A stretch of 38,918 nt of DNA, taken from positions 1-38,918 of the forward strand of contig CAIUDG010000133.1 in assembly GCA_903897925.1 (NCBI GenBank), written 5' to 3'. Shown here in pieces: positions 7,407-15,150 of this stretch. The stretch comes from an uncultured beta proteobacterium (GTDB taxonomy: Bacteria; Pseudomonadota; Gammaproteobacteria; Burkholderiales; Burkholderiaceae_C). Position 1 is the first letter of the stretch; the number at the start of each line of letters is the position of its first letter. The translations under genes and the position numbers were made by a program. The notes beneath the pieces were generated by a model. The model was given only the letters and a program-made list of their open reading frames with translations, was not told the DNA's origin and searched no databases.

Positions 7407-8045
7407 ATGAACACAACACCTATGCCTGACGCACCTTCGGTGCGCACCCTAGCCCCCCTACCGCTCCATCGCCGCCACGCCACGCTGGGCCTCCTGGCCT
7501 GCCTGGCGCTGGGGCTGGGCGCCTGCTCCCCCGAGGACAAAGACGCCAAGGGCGAAAGCGCCAGCGTTCCGCTGGAACAGTCCTACACGCTGCTGGCCCA
7601 CGAAGGGCGTGGCTTTAGCGTCGGCGCCATGATGACGGCGAACACGGTCTATGTGCTGTTTGATCCGCAGTGCCCGCACTGCGGCCACCTCTGGCAGGCG
7701 TCTTTGCCGCTGCACAAGAAGGTCAAATTTGTCTGGATGCCGGTGGCCTTCATTGGCGCCCAAAGTGCACCCCAGGGCGCCGCACTGCTGGCCGCCGAAA
7801 ACCCGGTGGAAGCCATGAGTGCCCACGAAGCCTCGCTGCTGGCCGGCACCGGCGGCACTGCCGCCTCGTCCAGTATTCCGGACGACATTGCCCAGGCCAT
7901 CAAGAAAAACACCGCACTGTTCAACCGCCTGGGCGGCGAATCGGTGCCCTTTGTGGTGGCGAAAAACCAGCGTACCGGCGCCGTCGTCAACTACGCCGGG
8001 GCGATGGACACCGCCGCCCTGGAACAATTCCTGGGACTGCAATAA
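7407..8045 (+). CDS. DsbG-like thioredoxin-fold lipoprotein
   Basis: Periplasmic thiol-disulfide protein of 212 residues. An N-terminal hydrophobic segment (about 25-39) ends in a lipobox LGAC with Cys 40, so the mature protein is probably lipid-anchored. The thioredoxin-fold active site is CPHC at 89-92, preceded by the typical FDPQ strand, and the cis-proline loop is ESVPF (Pro 181). This looks like the DsbG/DsbC group, which isomerises or protects disulfides or sulfenylated cysteines, but the usual N-terminal dimerisation domain is short or absent. No DsbD partner is adjacent. The ATG at 7407 has no Shine-Dalgarno; the ATG six codons inside is an alternative. It is convergent with the stress-protein gene across a GC-rich hairpin. 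Confidence 0.8.
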   Translation: MNTTPMPDAPSVRTLAPLPLHRRHATLGLLACLALGLGACSPEDKDAKGESASVPLEQSYTLLAHEGRGFSVGAMMTANTVYVLFDPQCPHCGHLWQASLPLHKKVKFVWMPVAFIGAQSAPQGAALLAAENPVEAMSAHEASLLAGTGGTAASSSIPDDIAQAIKKNTALFNRLGGESVPFVVAKNQRTGAVVNYAGAMDTAALEQFLGLQ

Positions 8046-8051
8046 CTGCCC

Positions 8052-8075
8052 TGCGCCCGGCGCCTGCCGGGCGCA
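8052..8075. terminator. Perfect 10-bp GC hairpin between convergent genes
   Basis: TGCGCCCGGC, loop GCCT, GCCGGGCGCA. It lies 6 nt after the DsbG-like stop and 5 nt before the stress-protein stop on the other strand. There is no U-tract, but position and strength suggest bidirectional termination or 3'-end protection. Confidence 0.6.
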
Positions 8076-8080
8076 TCCGC

Positions 8081-8521
8081 TTAGCGGCTGACCAACACCG
8101 GAATCGGCGACTCCGCCACCACCCGGCTGGCAACACTGCCGAGCATCAGGCGCGCAATGCCGGAGCGGCCATGCGAACCCATCACGATCAGGTCGGCGCC
8201 CAACTCCTTGGCCGACTCAACAATGCCGCTGGCCGCAGCCACGTCTTCCACCAGGCGCACCTGCAGGGGCACCGCAGCACCGCCCGTGGTGCACAAGGAT
8301 TCCACATGTGCGTGCGCCTGGGCCGCATGCTGCTGCGCGGCGGCGGCATAGGCCTGGTAACCCATGGGATTGACTTCACCAACGCCCAGATAAGGGTAAG
8401 GATCTGACACAAACAGCGCCGTCAGCTGGGCGCCGTGCGTGCGTGCCAGCCCGACCGCCAGCCCTGCCGCATGTTCGGACGCTGCAGAACCATCGGTAGC
8501 CAACAAAATATTTTTGAACAT
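8081..8521 (-). CDS. Universal stress protein, UspA family
   Basis: Cytoplasmic 146-residue single-domain Usp. The ATP-binding type signature is clear: GSHGRSG at 115-121 followed by GS at 128-129, with the conserved N-terminal DGS at 10-12. A longer in-frame version begins at 8596, but GAGGT lies 5 nt before the ATG at 8521, and the family begins with MFKNIL-like residues. Upstream is an FNR-type palindrome with a -10-like box at the spacing expected for activation under low oxygen. Usp genes under FNR or ANR control are known in other proteobacteria, so regulation by an FNR homologue is likely. It is monocistronic and lies downstream of rbgA with its own promoter. Confidence 0.92.
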   Translation of the reverse strand: MFKNILLATDGSAASEHAAGLAVGLARTHGAQLTALFVSDPYPYLGVGEVNPMGYQAYAAAAQQHAAQAHAHVESLCTTGGAAVPLQVRLVEDVAAASGIVESAKELGADLIVMGSHGRSGIARLMLGSVASRVVAESPIPVLVSR

Positions 8522-8554
8522 AAGGACCTCGCAAAGTGCTGTTGATTTAGCCGC

Positions 8555-8596
8555 ATCATGCGCCTGGGTGAAATTCACTTTCTTGACGCACATCAA
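8555..8596 (-). promoter_or_regulatory. FNR/ANR-type class II promoter of the stress-protein gene
   Basis: On the minus strand, TTGAT-GTGC-GTCAA (8596-8583) matches the FNR consensus TTGAT-N4-ATCAA at nine of ten positions. Twenty-two nt further is CATGAT (8560-8555), four of six to the -10 box. This places the palindrome near -41.5 relative to a start around 8548. A separate 11-bp palindrome GTGAA-A-TTCAC lies between them at 8568-8578. Confidence 0.65.
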
Positions 8597-8620
8597 ATAA
8601 TGCGTTTGACCTGGCCGGGG

Positions 8621-9607
8621 TCAATCACTGGGCGCATCGCCACCCTCGTCGGCATGGCGCGGACGCGCCGGACGCGGAATTTTTTTCAGGCGGATCAGAC
8701 GCGCCGTTTCGAAGGCGTCTTTCTTGAGCTGGCGTTCGGCATCGCGGGCCTGGCCGGCCTGCAGCCAACCGGCAAATTGTTCCGGCGTTTCCAGCGTGAT
8801 GCGCCCCAAAGCTGCGCTGCGGAAGTCATGGATCACGATTTCCGCCGCCTTGGTCAGATTGACCTTGCCGCCCCCCTGCAAGGCACCGCGCTGGCGCCCT
8901 ATGGCTTCGAGCAAATCGGTGTCGGTCTGGTCCGCCACGGCGCTGAGCCGGTAGCGCGCCTCCAGGGCACTGGCGTAATGCTGGCGCAGGTAGTCCAGCA
9001 ACTCCAGCGCCACCTCTTCGTCGTTGAAAGCATTGCGCCCGACGGCACCGCTGGCGGCCAGGTTGTAGCCGCTCTGCGTCACGATGATGCGCGGCCACAG
9101 TACGCCGGGGGTGTCGTACAGATAAAAGTCGGGCGCAATGGTAATGCGCTGTTCGAGCTTGGTAACGCCGGCTTCGTCGCCGGTCTTGGCCGCGCGCTTG
9201 CCCTTGAGCGTATTGATCAGGGTGGATTTGCCGACATTGGGAATGCCGCATATCAGCACCCGCATTGGCTTGGCCATGCCACCGCGGTTCGGCGCCAGTG
9301 CATGGCAGGCCTGGACCAGGGCCTTGGCCGGGCTGGTGATGCTGGCGTCGAGGGCCAGCGCGCGCACGCCCGGCTCGGCGTTGTAATGGTCCAGCCACAG
9401 GGCCGTGCGTGCCGGATCGGCCAGGTCTTGCTTGTTCAGCACTTTCAGGGCCGGACGGCCGCGCGTCAGCTCGGCCAGCATCGGATTGGCGCTCGAGCCC
9501 GGCAGACGCGCGTCGAGCAATTCGATAACGACGTCAATTTCCTTGACCCGCTCCTGAATCGCCTTGCGGGTCAGGTGCATATGCCCTGGGAACCATTGAA
9601 TTGACAT
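8621..9607 (-). CDS. rbgA: Ribosome biogenesis GTPase RbgA/YlqF
   Basis: Circularly permuted GTPase (328 residues) that helps late assembly of the large ribosomal subunit. The permuted motif order is visible: G4 NKQD at 58-61 comes before G1 GIPNVGKST at 121-129, G2 Thr near 149 and G3 DTPG at 165-168. The N-terminal MSIQWFPGHMHLT is the family hallmark. A longer frame reaches 9754, but that stretch overlaps gshA and is not conserved, so the ATG at 9607 is used. It lies 76 nt downstream of gshA in the same direction, with hairpins between them. The C-terminal part is the usual all-helical domain, and the tail is charged. Confidence 0.92.
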   Translation of the reverse strand: MSIQWFPGHMHLTRKAIQERVKEIDVVIELLDARLPGSSANPMLAELTRGRPALKVLNKQDLADPARTALWLDHYNAEPGVRALALDASITSPAKALVQACHALAPNRGGMAKPMRVLICGIPNVGKSTLINTLKGKRAAKTGDEAGVTKLEQRITIAPDFYLYDTPGVLWPRIIVTQSGYNLAASGAVGRNAFNDEEVALELLDYLRQHYASALEARYRLSAVADQTDTDLLEAIGRQRGALQGGGKVNLTKAAEIVIHDFRSAALGRITLETPEQFAGWLQAGQARDAERQLKKDAFETARLIRLKKIPRPARPRHADEGGDAPSD

Positions 9608-9633
9608 TGTCGCGCTACTTTTTTCTAAAACAT

Positions 9634-9683
9634 CCAGCCCGCATTGTCGGCTGGAATGGCAGTGCCCCGGTCGCCCGCGGCAC
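9634..9683 (-). terminator. Hairpins between gshA and rbgA
   Basis: On the minus strand, a weak GTGCC/GGCAC stem (9662-9683 region) is followed by CCAGCC-N9-GGCTGG (9654-9634) and then ATGTTTTAG. The second stem plus T-run could terminate gshA. The run of A/T that follows may also contain the rbgA promoter. Confidence 0.4.
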
Positions 9684-11222
9684 TCAGGCGGTGGCGGTCG
9701 GGCGTTTCGGCACCAGCCGGTGCGCTGACAGGTATTCCTTGAGGTAGGCCTCAAACGTCAGGCTGTCACCGGCTTCCACGCTGGCCTGCTCGTGCAGCGA
9801 ACTGGCACTTTGCGCGCGCAGCACCTGCGCCGGTTCGGCACGTTGCGGCTGCGCCAGCATGGCCGCCCGCATGGCCAGCGAACGGGCCCGTGCAAAAGCC
9901 ACGAAAGAACCGTCAAACTCCTGCTGCATGGCCTGCAACACGCGTGCCGAGGGCAGTGAATCCGGTTGCTGCAAGCCGTGCATGGCAGCCTGCACCGCCT
10001 GCGAATAGTCGCTACAACCGTGGCTGGCATCGAGCTGCGCCGCGATCGGCAGCAAGGCCTGCACAATGTCCAGCCCCCAGTCGTGCAACAACACCTCGGC
10101 ACCGGCGCGCTCCAGCCGCAAGCCGGGTTCGCGTCCGCGTTCGGCGACGCGCTGCTGGTTGCGCGACAGCGCGGCGATCTCGGCGGGGCTGTCCGGCGGA
10201 CTCGGCTGCTGCAGACAATGCAACAGGAACACGTCAAGAAAACGCAGGGTCTGGGCATTGATGCCGACCGGCTCGAACGGGTCCAGGTCCATCAAGCGCA
10301 CTTCCACATACTCAACGCCGCGCTCGCGCAAGGCATGCAGCGGGCGTTCGCCCGGGAAGATCACGCGCTTGGGGCGGATGGTGCCGTAAAACTCGTTTTC
10401 AATCTGCAGCAGCGACGTCTGCAGCTGGCGATAGGCGCCGTCCGGACCGATCACGCCAATGGCTTCGTAGGCCGGATAGGGTTCGGTGAGTGCCGACTGC
10501 AAGGACGCCGCATAACCGTCCAGGCTGTTGTAACTCACCGCCAGCGCCGACTGGGCATCGCTCTGGTACCCCAGGCGCCCCATGCGCAGAGAGGTGGCAT
10601 AGGGCAAATACATGCTGCCCTGGCCCAGCGGCTGCAACTGGTGCTGGCGCCCGGCGACAAAACTGGAACACACCGCCGGCGACGCGCCAAACAGGTACAG
10701 CAGCAAAAAGGCCTGGCGTCGGAAATTGCGGATCAGGCCAAAATAGTCGGCACTGCTGAGCTCCGGCACCGACCAGTTGTAATGGATGCCGGAAATGGTC
10801 TGCATGCGGCGCCCATAGCGGTAGCCCAGCCCGCTGCGGTACACCGTCTTGGCGCGTCCGACATTGGAACTGCCGTACTGGCCGAGCGGAATCTGCGCGT
10901 CTTCGGGCAGGCAACACGGCATGCTGGAGACCCACAGCATTTCCTGGTCCAGGGCGCGCAGGGTGAATTGCTGGATATCCTCCAATTCGTCAATACAGGC
11001 CTGGGCGTCGGTATGCACGCTGGTGATGAGCTCCACCTGGGACTCGCAGAAATCGGTGGTGATGTGCGGATGTGTCAGCGCCGAGCCCAGCGCGGCCGGA
11101 TGCGGCGTGAGCGCCAGCTGGCCATTCGGCAAACTGCGCAGACTCTCTTTTTCCAGCCCGCGGCGAATGCCATTCAGCTGCTTTGCGTTGAGCACTCCCG
11201 GGCCCTGCGTTTTCTTGTCCAT
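9684..11222 (-). CDS. gshA: Glutamate--cysteine ligase, E. coli type
   Basis: Catalyses ATP-dependent joining of glutamate and cysteine, the first step of glutathione synthesis, in the cytoplasm. The 512-residue product matches the E. coli type 1 family along its length. Landmarks are RRGLEKESLR near the N-terminus, LGSALTHPHITTDFCE, LGQYGSSNVGRAKTVYR, MQTISGIHYNWS and the FYGTIRPKR block. Length is normal for the type. The ATG at 11222 is the natural start. gshB is not adjacent. As I recall, many Burkholderiales carry a different GshA family, so this type may be an acquired or lineage-specific version; that is inference. The 178-bp region to the divergent ypfH contains the promoters of both genes. 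Confidence 0.93.
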   Translation of the reverse strand: MDKKTQGPGVLNAKQLNGIRRGLEKESLRSLPNGQLALTPHPAALGSALTHPHITTDFCESQVELITSVHTDAQACIDELEDIQQFTLRALDQEMLWVSSMPCCLPEDAQIPLGQYGSSNVGRAKTVYRSGLGYRYGRRMQTISGIHYNWSVPELSSADYFGLIRNFRRQAFLLLYLFGASPAVCSSFVAGRQHQLQPLGQGSMYLPYATSLRMGRLGYQSDAQSALAVSYNSLDGYAASLQSALTEPYPAYEAIGVIGPDGAYRQLQTSLLQIENEFYGTIRPKRVIFPGERPLHALRERGVEYVEVRLMDLDPFEPVGINAQTLRFLDVFLLHCLQQPSPPDSPAEIAALSRNQQRVAERGREPGLRLERAGAEVLLHDWGLDIVQALLPIAAQLDASHGCSDYSQAVQAAMHGLQQPDSLPSARVLQAMQQEFDGSFVAFARARSLAMRAAMLAQPQRAEPAQVLRAQSASSLHEQASVEAGDSLTFEAYLKEYLSAHRLVPKRPTATA

Positions 11223-11400
11223 ACCTGTGGCCCTTTGTAATCCTTCTGTCGGGGGCGCAAAGTTAACACAAGCGCCGTAAATTTGCAGCGCCGCGCCGAC
11301 TGATGCGCCTGGGCGGCAGAAAATACGCCGACTGCAAAGCGATTGCTAACGCCCAGACCAGCGATTTTGCGGTTAGATTGTTACCGTTTTGGAGATTTCA

Positions 11401-12081
11401 ATGACCGGCAACGCAATACTTGTTCAACAGCCCGCCAAGGCGGCACAACTGATTCTTTTGTTCCATGGTGTGGGCTCCAATGCGGCGGCAATGCGGCCCC
11501 TGGCCGCATCCATCGCCAGTGCTTTTCCACAAGCCATGGTGGTCGCCGTGAATGCGCCATATGCTGCCGGCAACCCGGGCGGCTTCCAGTGGTTCAGCGT
11601 CGCCGGCATCACCGAAGACAACCGCCAGTCCCGGGTCGATCAGGCGATGCCGGATTTCAGTGCCTGCATCGCGCACTGGCAGGCACAGGCCGGCGTAGCG
11701 CCACTGGCCACCGCGCTGATCGGTTTTTCGCAGGGCGCCATCATGGCGCTGGAGTCCAGCAAACTGGCGCACAGCCCGGCCAGCCGCGTGGTTTCCATGT
11801 CCGGGCGTTTTGCCAATCTGCCACAGGACGGCAACTACACCGGCACCATCCACTTCCTGCACGGCAAGGAAGACCCGGTGATTCCCTACCAGCACACCGT
11901 CGTGGCGGCGCACCATCTGCGCGACCTCGGCGTCGATATCACCGCCGAAGTGCTGCCCTTTGTCCAGCACGAAATTCCGGCCGAATTTGTCACGCTGGCC
12001 GTGACCAAGCTCAGCACCCACATCTCGCACCGAATCTGGAAAGACGCACTGCAGGCCGACACCGGCACGCCCAACGCGTAA
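11401..12081 (+). CDS. ypfH: YpfH-type alpha/beta-hydrolase esterase
   Basis: Serine hydrolase of 226 residues in the carboxylesterase/phospholipase family, clearly similar to E. coli YpfH. Shared landmarks include LLFHGVGSN, WFSVAGITEDNRQSRVD and the nucleophile elbow GFSQGA with Ser 110. The acid is likely Asp 158 in HGKEDPV and the base is His 190. Cytoplasmic, with no signal peptide. The physiological substrate is not known; the E. coli protein hydrolyses short acyl esters. A TTG at 11389 is in frame, but GGAG at 11391-11394, six nt before the ATG at 11401, decides the start. A strong intrinsic terminator follows, so it is a single-gene unit. Confidence 0.9.
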   Translation: MTGNAILVQQPAKAAQLILLFHGVGSNAAAMRPLAASIASAFPQAMVVAVNAPYAAGNPGGFQWFSVAGITEDNRQSRVDQAMPDFSACIAHWQAQAGVAPLATALIGFSQGAIMALESSKLAHSPASRVVSMSGRFANLPQDGNYTGTIHFLHGKEDPVIPYQHTVVAAHHLRDLGVDITAEVLPFVQHEIPAEFVTLAVTKLSTHISHRIWKDALQADTGTPNA

Positions 12082-12094
12082 AAAATCCGCCAAT

Positions 12095-12118
12095 CCGTCC
12101 GTTATCGGACGGTTTTAT
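12095..12118 (+). terminator. Intrinsic terminator of ypfH
   Basis: CCGTCCG, loop TTAT, CGGACGG, then TTTTAT. A perfect 7-bp GC-rich stem with a tetraloop and a U-run, 13 nt after the ypfH stop. It is the clearest rho-independent terminator in the window. Confidence 0.9.
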
Positions 12119-12174
12119 CAAATACAGCCCTTGACGCAAGGTTTATCCGGGGGCGACGGATAGCCGTTCACAGA

Positions 12175-12180
12175 AATAAT
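12175..12180 (+). promoter_or_regulatory. -10-like box, possible leaderless start
   Basis: AATAAT is five of six to the -10 consensus and lies six nt before the ATG at 12187, which has no Shine-Dalgarno. No convincing -35 is seen at 16-18 bp. Confidence 0.3.
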
Positions 12181-12186
12181 GCGCCG

Positions 12187-13386
12187 ATGAATATTCCGGA
12201 GTTGGTTATATGGTCAGCAATGTTCGGAGGGTTGATCACGCTGGCCATGGCCGCCATTGTTGATCTGCTGATCCACCGCCGCGCGGCGTCGCTGCGCAAT
12301 CTGTTTTTTCTGCTCATGAGCGGCGCCAGCTTTGTGCTGTTGTCCGGCCTGCCGGAATATCTGTTCCCGGAACTGCCTGCACTGGCCTTTCTGACCCTCA
12401 AGTCCGGGCTGGCACCGCTGAGCGGGGCACTGGCGCTGGCCTGTCTATGGCAATGGCTGGGCGAGTCGGCCGAAGACCGCATCGTCTATTACGCGATTGT
12501 CTGGGGCTCCACGGCACTGATCCTGAGCGCCCTCATCATGGCCATCCTGGTTGTCACCGCACCCGGGCACTTGGCGCACGAACTGGTGCTGGCTTCGGTG
12601 CTGATCAATGTGCTGGCGGTGCTGCTGACCACCGCCACCGTGCTGCGCGCAGCCCATCTGGGCGACACCCTGGGCCGCGAACTGGTGCTGCCCTGCCTGT
12701 TTCTTTCACTAGCGGTAGCCGGACTCAACGGCCGCGAGGTGGTCCACCAAGCCACCGGACCGCTGATCTGGTCGCTGACCGCGCTGTGCACCATCGTGTT
12801 CTTTCTGACCCTGGTCAACCTGGGTATTCGGCACAGCCACCGAAACCGCAAATTGGAACGCCTGGCCGGCATGTCGCAAGAAAACGATGGCGCCACCGGT
12901 CTGCCGCAGGGCTCGGTGCTGCTGTCCAAGGTGGACGATGCGTTCTGGCGCAGCGCCCGCCTGAATACCCAATGCACCGTGATCTGCCTGCACCTGCGCA
13001 ACCTGTACGAGCTCAGTGAAATTGCCGGCCACAGCGTCGATGAGCAGATTCTGTCGTCGATGACGGCACGCATCCGGCGTGCCGTCGGCTTTCGCTGCGT
13101 GGTCGGGCTCTACCACCCGCGCTGCTTTGTCATCGTCATCTCGGCGGTAAAACAGACCCGGGTCTCGGAGCAGTTGCTGAACCGCCTGCGCATTGTCATG
13201 AACAAGCCTTTGACGGTGACCGGCTGGCGCGCTGAAAACCATGTCTTCCAGCCCCAGTTCAGCATTGGCGCGCTCACCGTCACGGCCAACACCAGCAACC
13301 CGGCACAGGTCATTGACGAAGCCGAGCGGCTGGCCCAGCAAGCCCTGGAAGACGACGAGCTGAGCGAGTGCACCACCGGCTACTGA
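12187..13386 (+). CDS. Seven-helix membrane protein with degenerate GGDEF domain
   Basis: A 399-residue protein. About seven hydrophobic segments cover residues 5-213, followed by a cytoplasmic domain with GGDEF topology (about 225-390). The start of that domain has the remnant ATGLPQGSVLL, which matches the usual LTGLPNR region. Where GGDEF should be, residues 310-314 read HPRCF, so the metal and GTP residues are lost. It should not make c-di-GMP. It might bind nucleotide, act as a receptor, or only dimerise. No RxxD I-site is seen. The N-terminal region looks like a sensor of unknown ligand. It stands alone between the ypfH terminator and the convergent fabG-like gene. Confidence 0.8.
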   Translation: MNIPELVIWSAMFGGLITLAMAAIVDLLIHRRAASLRNLFFLLMSGASFVLLSGLPEYLFPELPALAFLTLKSGLAPLSGALALACLWQWLGESAEDRIVYYAIVWGSTALILSALIMAILVVTAPGHLAHELVLASVLINVLAVLLTTATVLRAAHLGDTLGRELVLPCLFLSLAVAGLNGREVVHQATGPLIWSLTALCTIVFFLTLVNLGIRHSHRNRKLERLAGMSQENDGATGLPQGSVLLSKVDDAFWRSARLNTQCTVICLHLRNLYELSEIAGHSVDEQILSSMTARIRRAVGFRCVVGLYHPRCFVIVISAVKQTRVSEQLLNRLRIVMNKPLTVTGWRAENHVFQPQFSIGALTVTANTSNPAQVIDEAERLAQQALEDDELSECTTGY

Positions 13387-13406
13387 AGCCCGCCCCGCTC
13401 CGCCCT

Positions 13407-13423
13407 GTCGCCACCCAGGCGAC
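13407..13423. terminator. Short hairpin between convergent genes
   Basis: GTCGCC-ACCCA-GGCGAC, a 6-bp stem with a 5-nt loop, directly between the degenerate-GGDEF gene and the fabG-like stop. There is no U-tract. Confidence 0.35.
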
Positions 13424-14173
13424 TCAGAGCGAGATACCGCCCGAGACTTCGATCACTTCGCCATTGATATAGCTGGCCTCGTCGCTGGCCAGGAAGGCAT
13501 AGACGTTGGCAATTTCTTCCGGCTTGCCAATGCGCCGCATATGCACCTTGTCAATCAGCGACTGCAACACCGGTTGCGGCATGGCGGCAACCATCGGCGT
13601 GGCGATAAAGCCGGGTGCCACGGCGTTGACCCGCACCCCCTTGGGTCCGAGTTCACGGCTCCAGGTCTTGGTGAAGCCGACCAGACCAAACTTGGTGGCG
13701 GCATAGTTGGTCTGGCCAAAATTGCCATACATACCGACCACCGAGCTGGCATTCAGGATCACGCCACTGCCCTGCGCCACCATGGTGTCGGCAACCGCCT
13801 GCGAACAATGGAACACACCGCGCAAATTGACATCGATCACGCGGTCAAACTGTTCCTGGGTCATTTTTTGCAGGCGCGCATCGGCAGTAATGCCGGCGTT
13901 ATTGACCAGCACGTCGATGCGCCCAAACTTGGCCTTGACGCTGGCGACCACCTCGTTGACCATGCTGCGCTGTGTCACATCCATGACATAGCCTTCGGCG
14001 CTGGCACCAAGTTGGCGGCATTGTTCAACCGCCGCATCGACCCCGGCCTGTTGCAGGTCACAAACCAGCACCAGCGCGCCTTCCGCAGCGAATTTGAGTG
14101 CGGTTGCCAGGCCTATGCCTTGCGCGGCACCGGTGATCAGGCAGACTTTGTTGAGCAAGCGGGGAGTCGACAT
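13424..14173 (-). CDS. 3-oxoacyl-ACP reductase-like SDR
   Basis: NADPH-dependent classical short-chain dehydrogenase of 249 residues. It has the Rossmann motif GAAQGIG at 15-21, NNAG at 91-94, the catalytic Ser at 143 or 144, and Y157-x3-K161. It is FabG-like, but it is away from the fatty-acid synthesis operon (fabD-acpP-fabF). It may therefore be a housekeeping paralogue or act on 3-hydroxyacyl-CoA rather than ACP thioesters. The ATG at 14173 is preceded by AGGAA at 8 nt. The divergent gene is a Nudix hydrolase with a possible role in CoA turnover. A 13-bp palindrome and a 20-bp inverted repeat lie in the shared upstream region. Confidence 0.88.
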   Translation of the reverse strand: MSTPRLLNKVCLITGAAQGIGLATALKFAAEGALVLVCDLQQAGVDAAVEQCRQLGASAEGYVMDVTQRSMVNEVVASVKAKFGRIDVLVNNAGITADARLQKMTQEQFDRVIDVNLRGVFHCSQAVADTMVAQGSGVILNASSVVGMYGNFGQTNYAATKFGLVGFTKTWSRELGPKGVRVNAVAPGFIATPMVAAMPQPVLQSLIDKVHMRRIGKPEEIANVYAFLASDEASYINGEVIEVSGGISL

Positions 14174-14187
14174 GGGAGATTCCTATT

Positions 14188-14200
14188 TTTGTTGAACAAA
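14188..14200. promoter_or_regulatory. 13-bp palindrome TTTGTT-G-AACAAA
   Basis: Perfect palindrome 14 nt upstream of the fabG-like ATG, just before its AGGAA ribosome site. It is placed where a repressor would block transcription or early elongation. The regulator is unknown. Confidence 0.4.
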
Positions 14201-14223
14201 TGGGTGATACTTTCCTCTTCCCC

Positions 14224-14243
14224 TGCACTCTAAACCAAGTGCA
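14224..14243. promoter_or_regulatory. 20-bp inverted repeat TGCACT-N8-AGTGCA
   Basis: Perfect 6-bp arms with an 8-bp spacer in the middle of the divergent fabG-like/Nudix promoter region. The symmetry suggests a dimeric regulator site. Confidence 0.45.
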
Positions 14244-14271
14244 CCCCCCTGCGACCCAATATCAGGCATCC

Positions 14272-15150
14272 ATGGAACTGCATTCCAAAGTTATCAACGA
14301 CACCCCGCGCGACTCCGCCACCGTCATCATCGTGCGTGACGCAGCGGCCGGACTGGAAGTTTTTCTGGTCAAACGCCACGGTCTTTCCGATGTGCTGGGC
14401 GGCGCCTACGTATTCCCCGGCGGCAAGCTCGACGCCAGCGACGATGCGCTGGACGCCAGCCTGCACCTGGACCAGGACGAGGCCCAGTTGCATGCGGCAC
14501 TGGGCGAGCCGGACACCCCGGCGCCGCGCGCCAAAGGCCTGTTTGTGGCGGCGCTGCGCGAAGCGTTCGAAGAATGTGGCGTGCTGTTTGCCCTGAACGG
14601 CAGCCCCGAAGCACTGCAGCAGGCGGCTCAGATGCTGCGCGCCGGCAGTGCTTTCAATCCGCTGCTGGCGGCGCTGCAATTGCGCCTGAATGCCCGCGCC
14701 GTGCTGCCCTGGTCGCGCTGGATCACGCCGACCATGCCGTCGATTTCCAGCAAGCGCTTCGATACGCGTTTTTTTATCGCCGCGATGCCGCCGGCGCAGC
14801 TGGCCCGGCACGACGATGTGGAAACCACCGAAAGCGTCTGGCTGCCGCCGCGCCTGGCATTGGAACACTACTGGAGCCGGCAAATTGCGCTGGCGCCACC
14901 GCAGATCATGACGCTGGCGCACTTGAGCCGGCACGCTACGGTGGCCAGCGCAATGGACAGCGCGCGCGCGGCGTTGCCGCGCCTGATTCAGCCGGAGCCG
15001 TTTGACCTGGAGGGCGAGCGCGTGCTGTGCTATCCGGGCGACGTGCGCCACAGCGTGGCCGAGCGGGCAATGCCCGGACCGACCCGCCTGGTGTACCGGA
15101 ATCAGCGGTTTGAACCGGTGGACGGGTTTGCCGCGCTGTTCAGTGCTTGA
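14272..15150 (+). CDS. NUDT19-like Nudix hydrolase
   Basis: A 292-residue hydrolase for nucleoside-diphosphate-linked substrates. The Nudix box is split: G50-G51-K in YVFPGGKLD supplies the first glycine, and REAFEECG at 96-103 supplies the metal-binding glutamates. About 45 residues separate glycine and arginine, where the canonical box has 14. A large insertion inside the Nudix box is the known hallmark of the NUDT19 (peroxisomal CoA diphosphatase) group, so CoA or acyl-CoA is a reasonable substrate guess. The longer frame from 14200 is rejected because the region before MELHSKV is promoter-like. The 3' end overlaps the DUF3422 gene tail to tail by 11 bp. Confidence 0.85.
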   Translation: MELHSKVINDTPRDSATVIIVRDAAAGLEVFLVKRHGLSDVLGGAYVFPGGKLDASDDALDASLHLDQDEAQLHAALGEPDTPAPRAKGLFVAALREAFEECGVLFALNGSPEALQQAAQMLRAGSAFNPLLAALQLRLNARAVLPWSRWITPTMPSISSKRFDTRFFIAAMPPAQLARHDDVETTESVWLPPRLALEHYWSRQIALAPPQIMTLAHLSRHATVASAMDSARAALPRLIQPEPFDLEGERVLCYPGDVRHSVAERAMPGPTRLVYRNQRFEPVDGFAALFSA

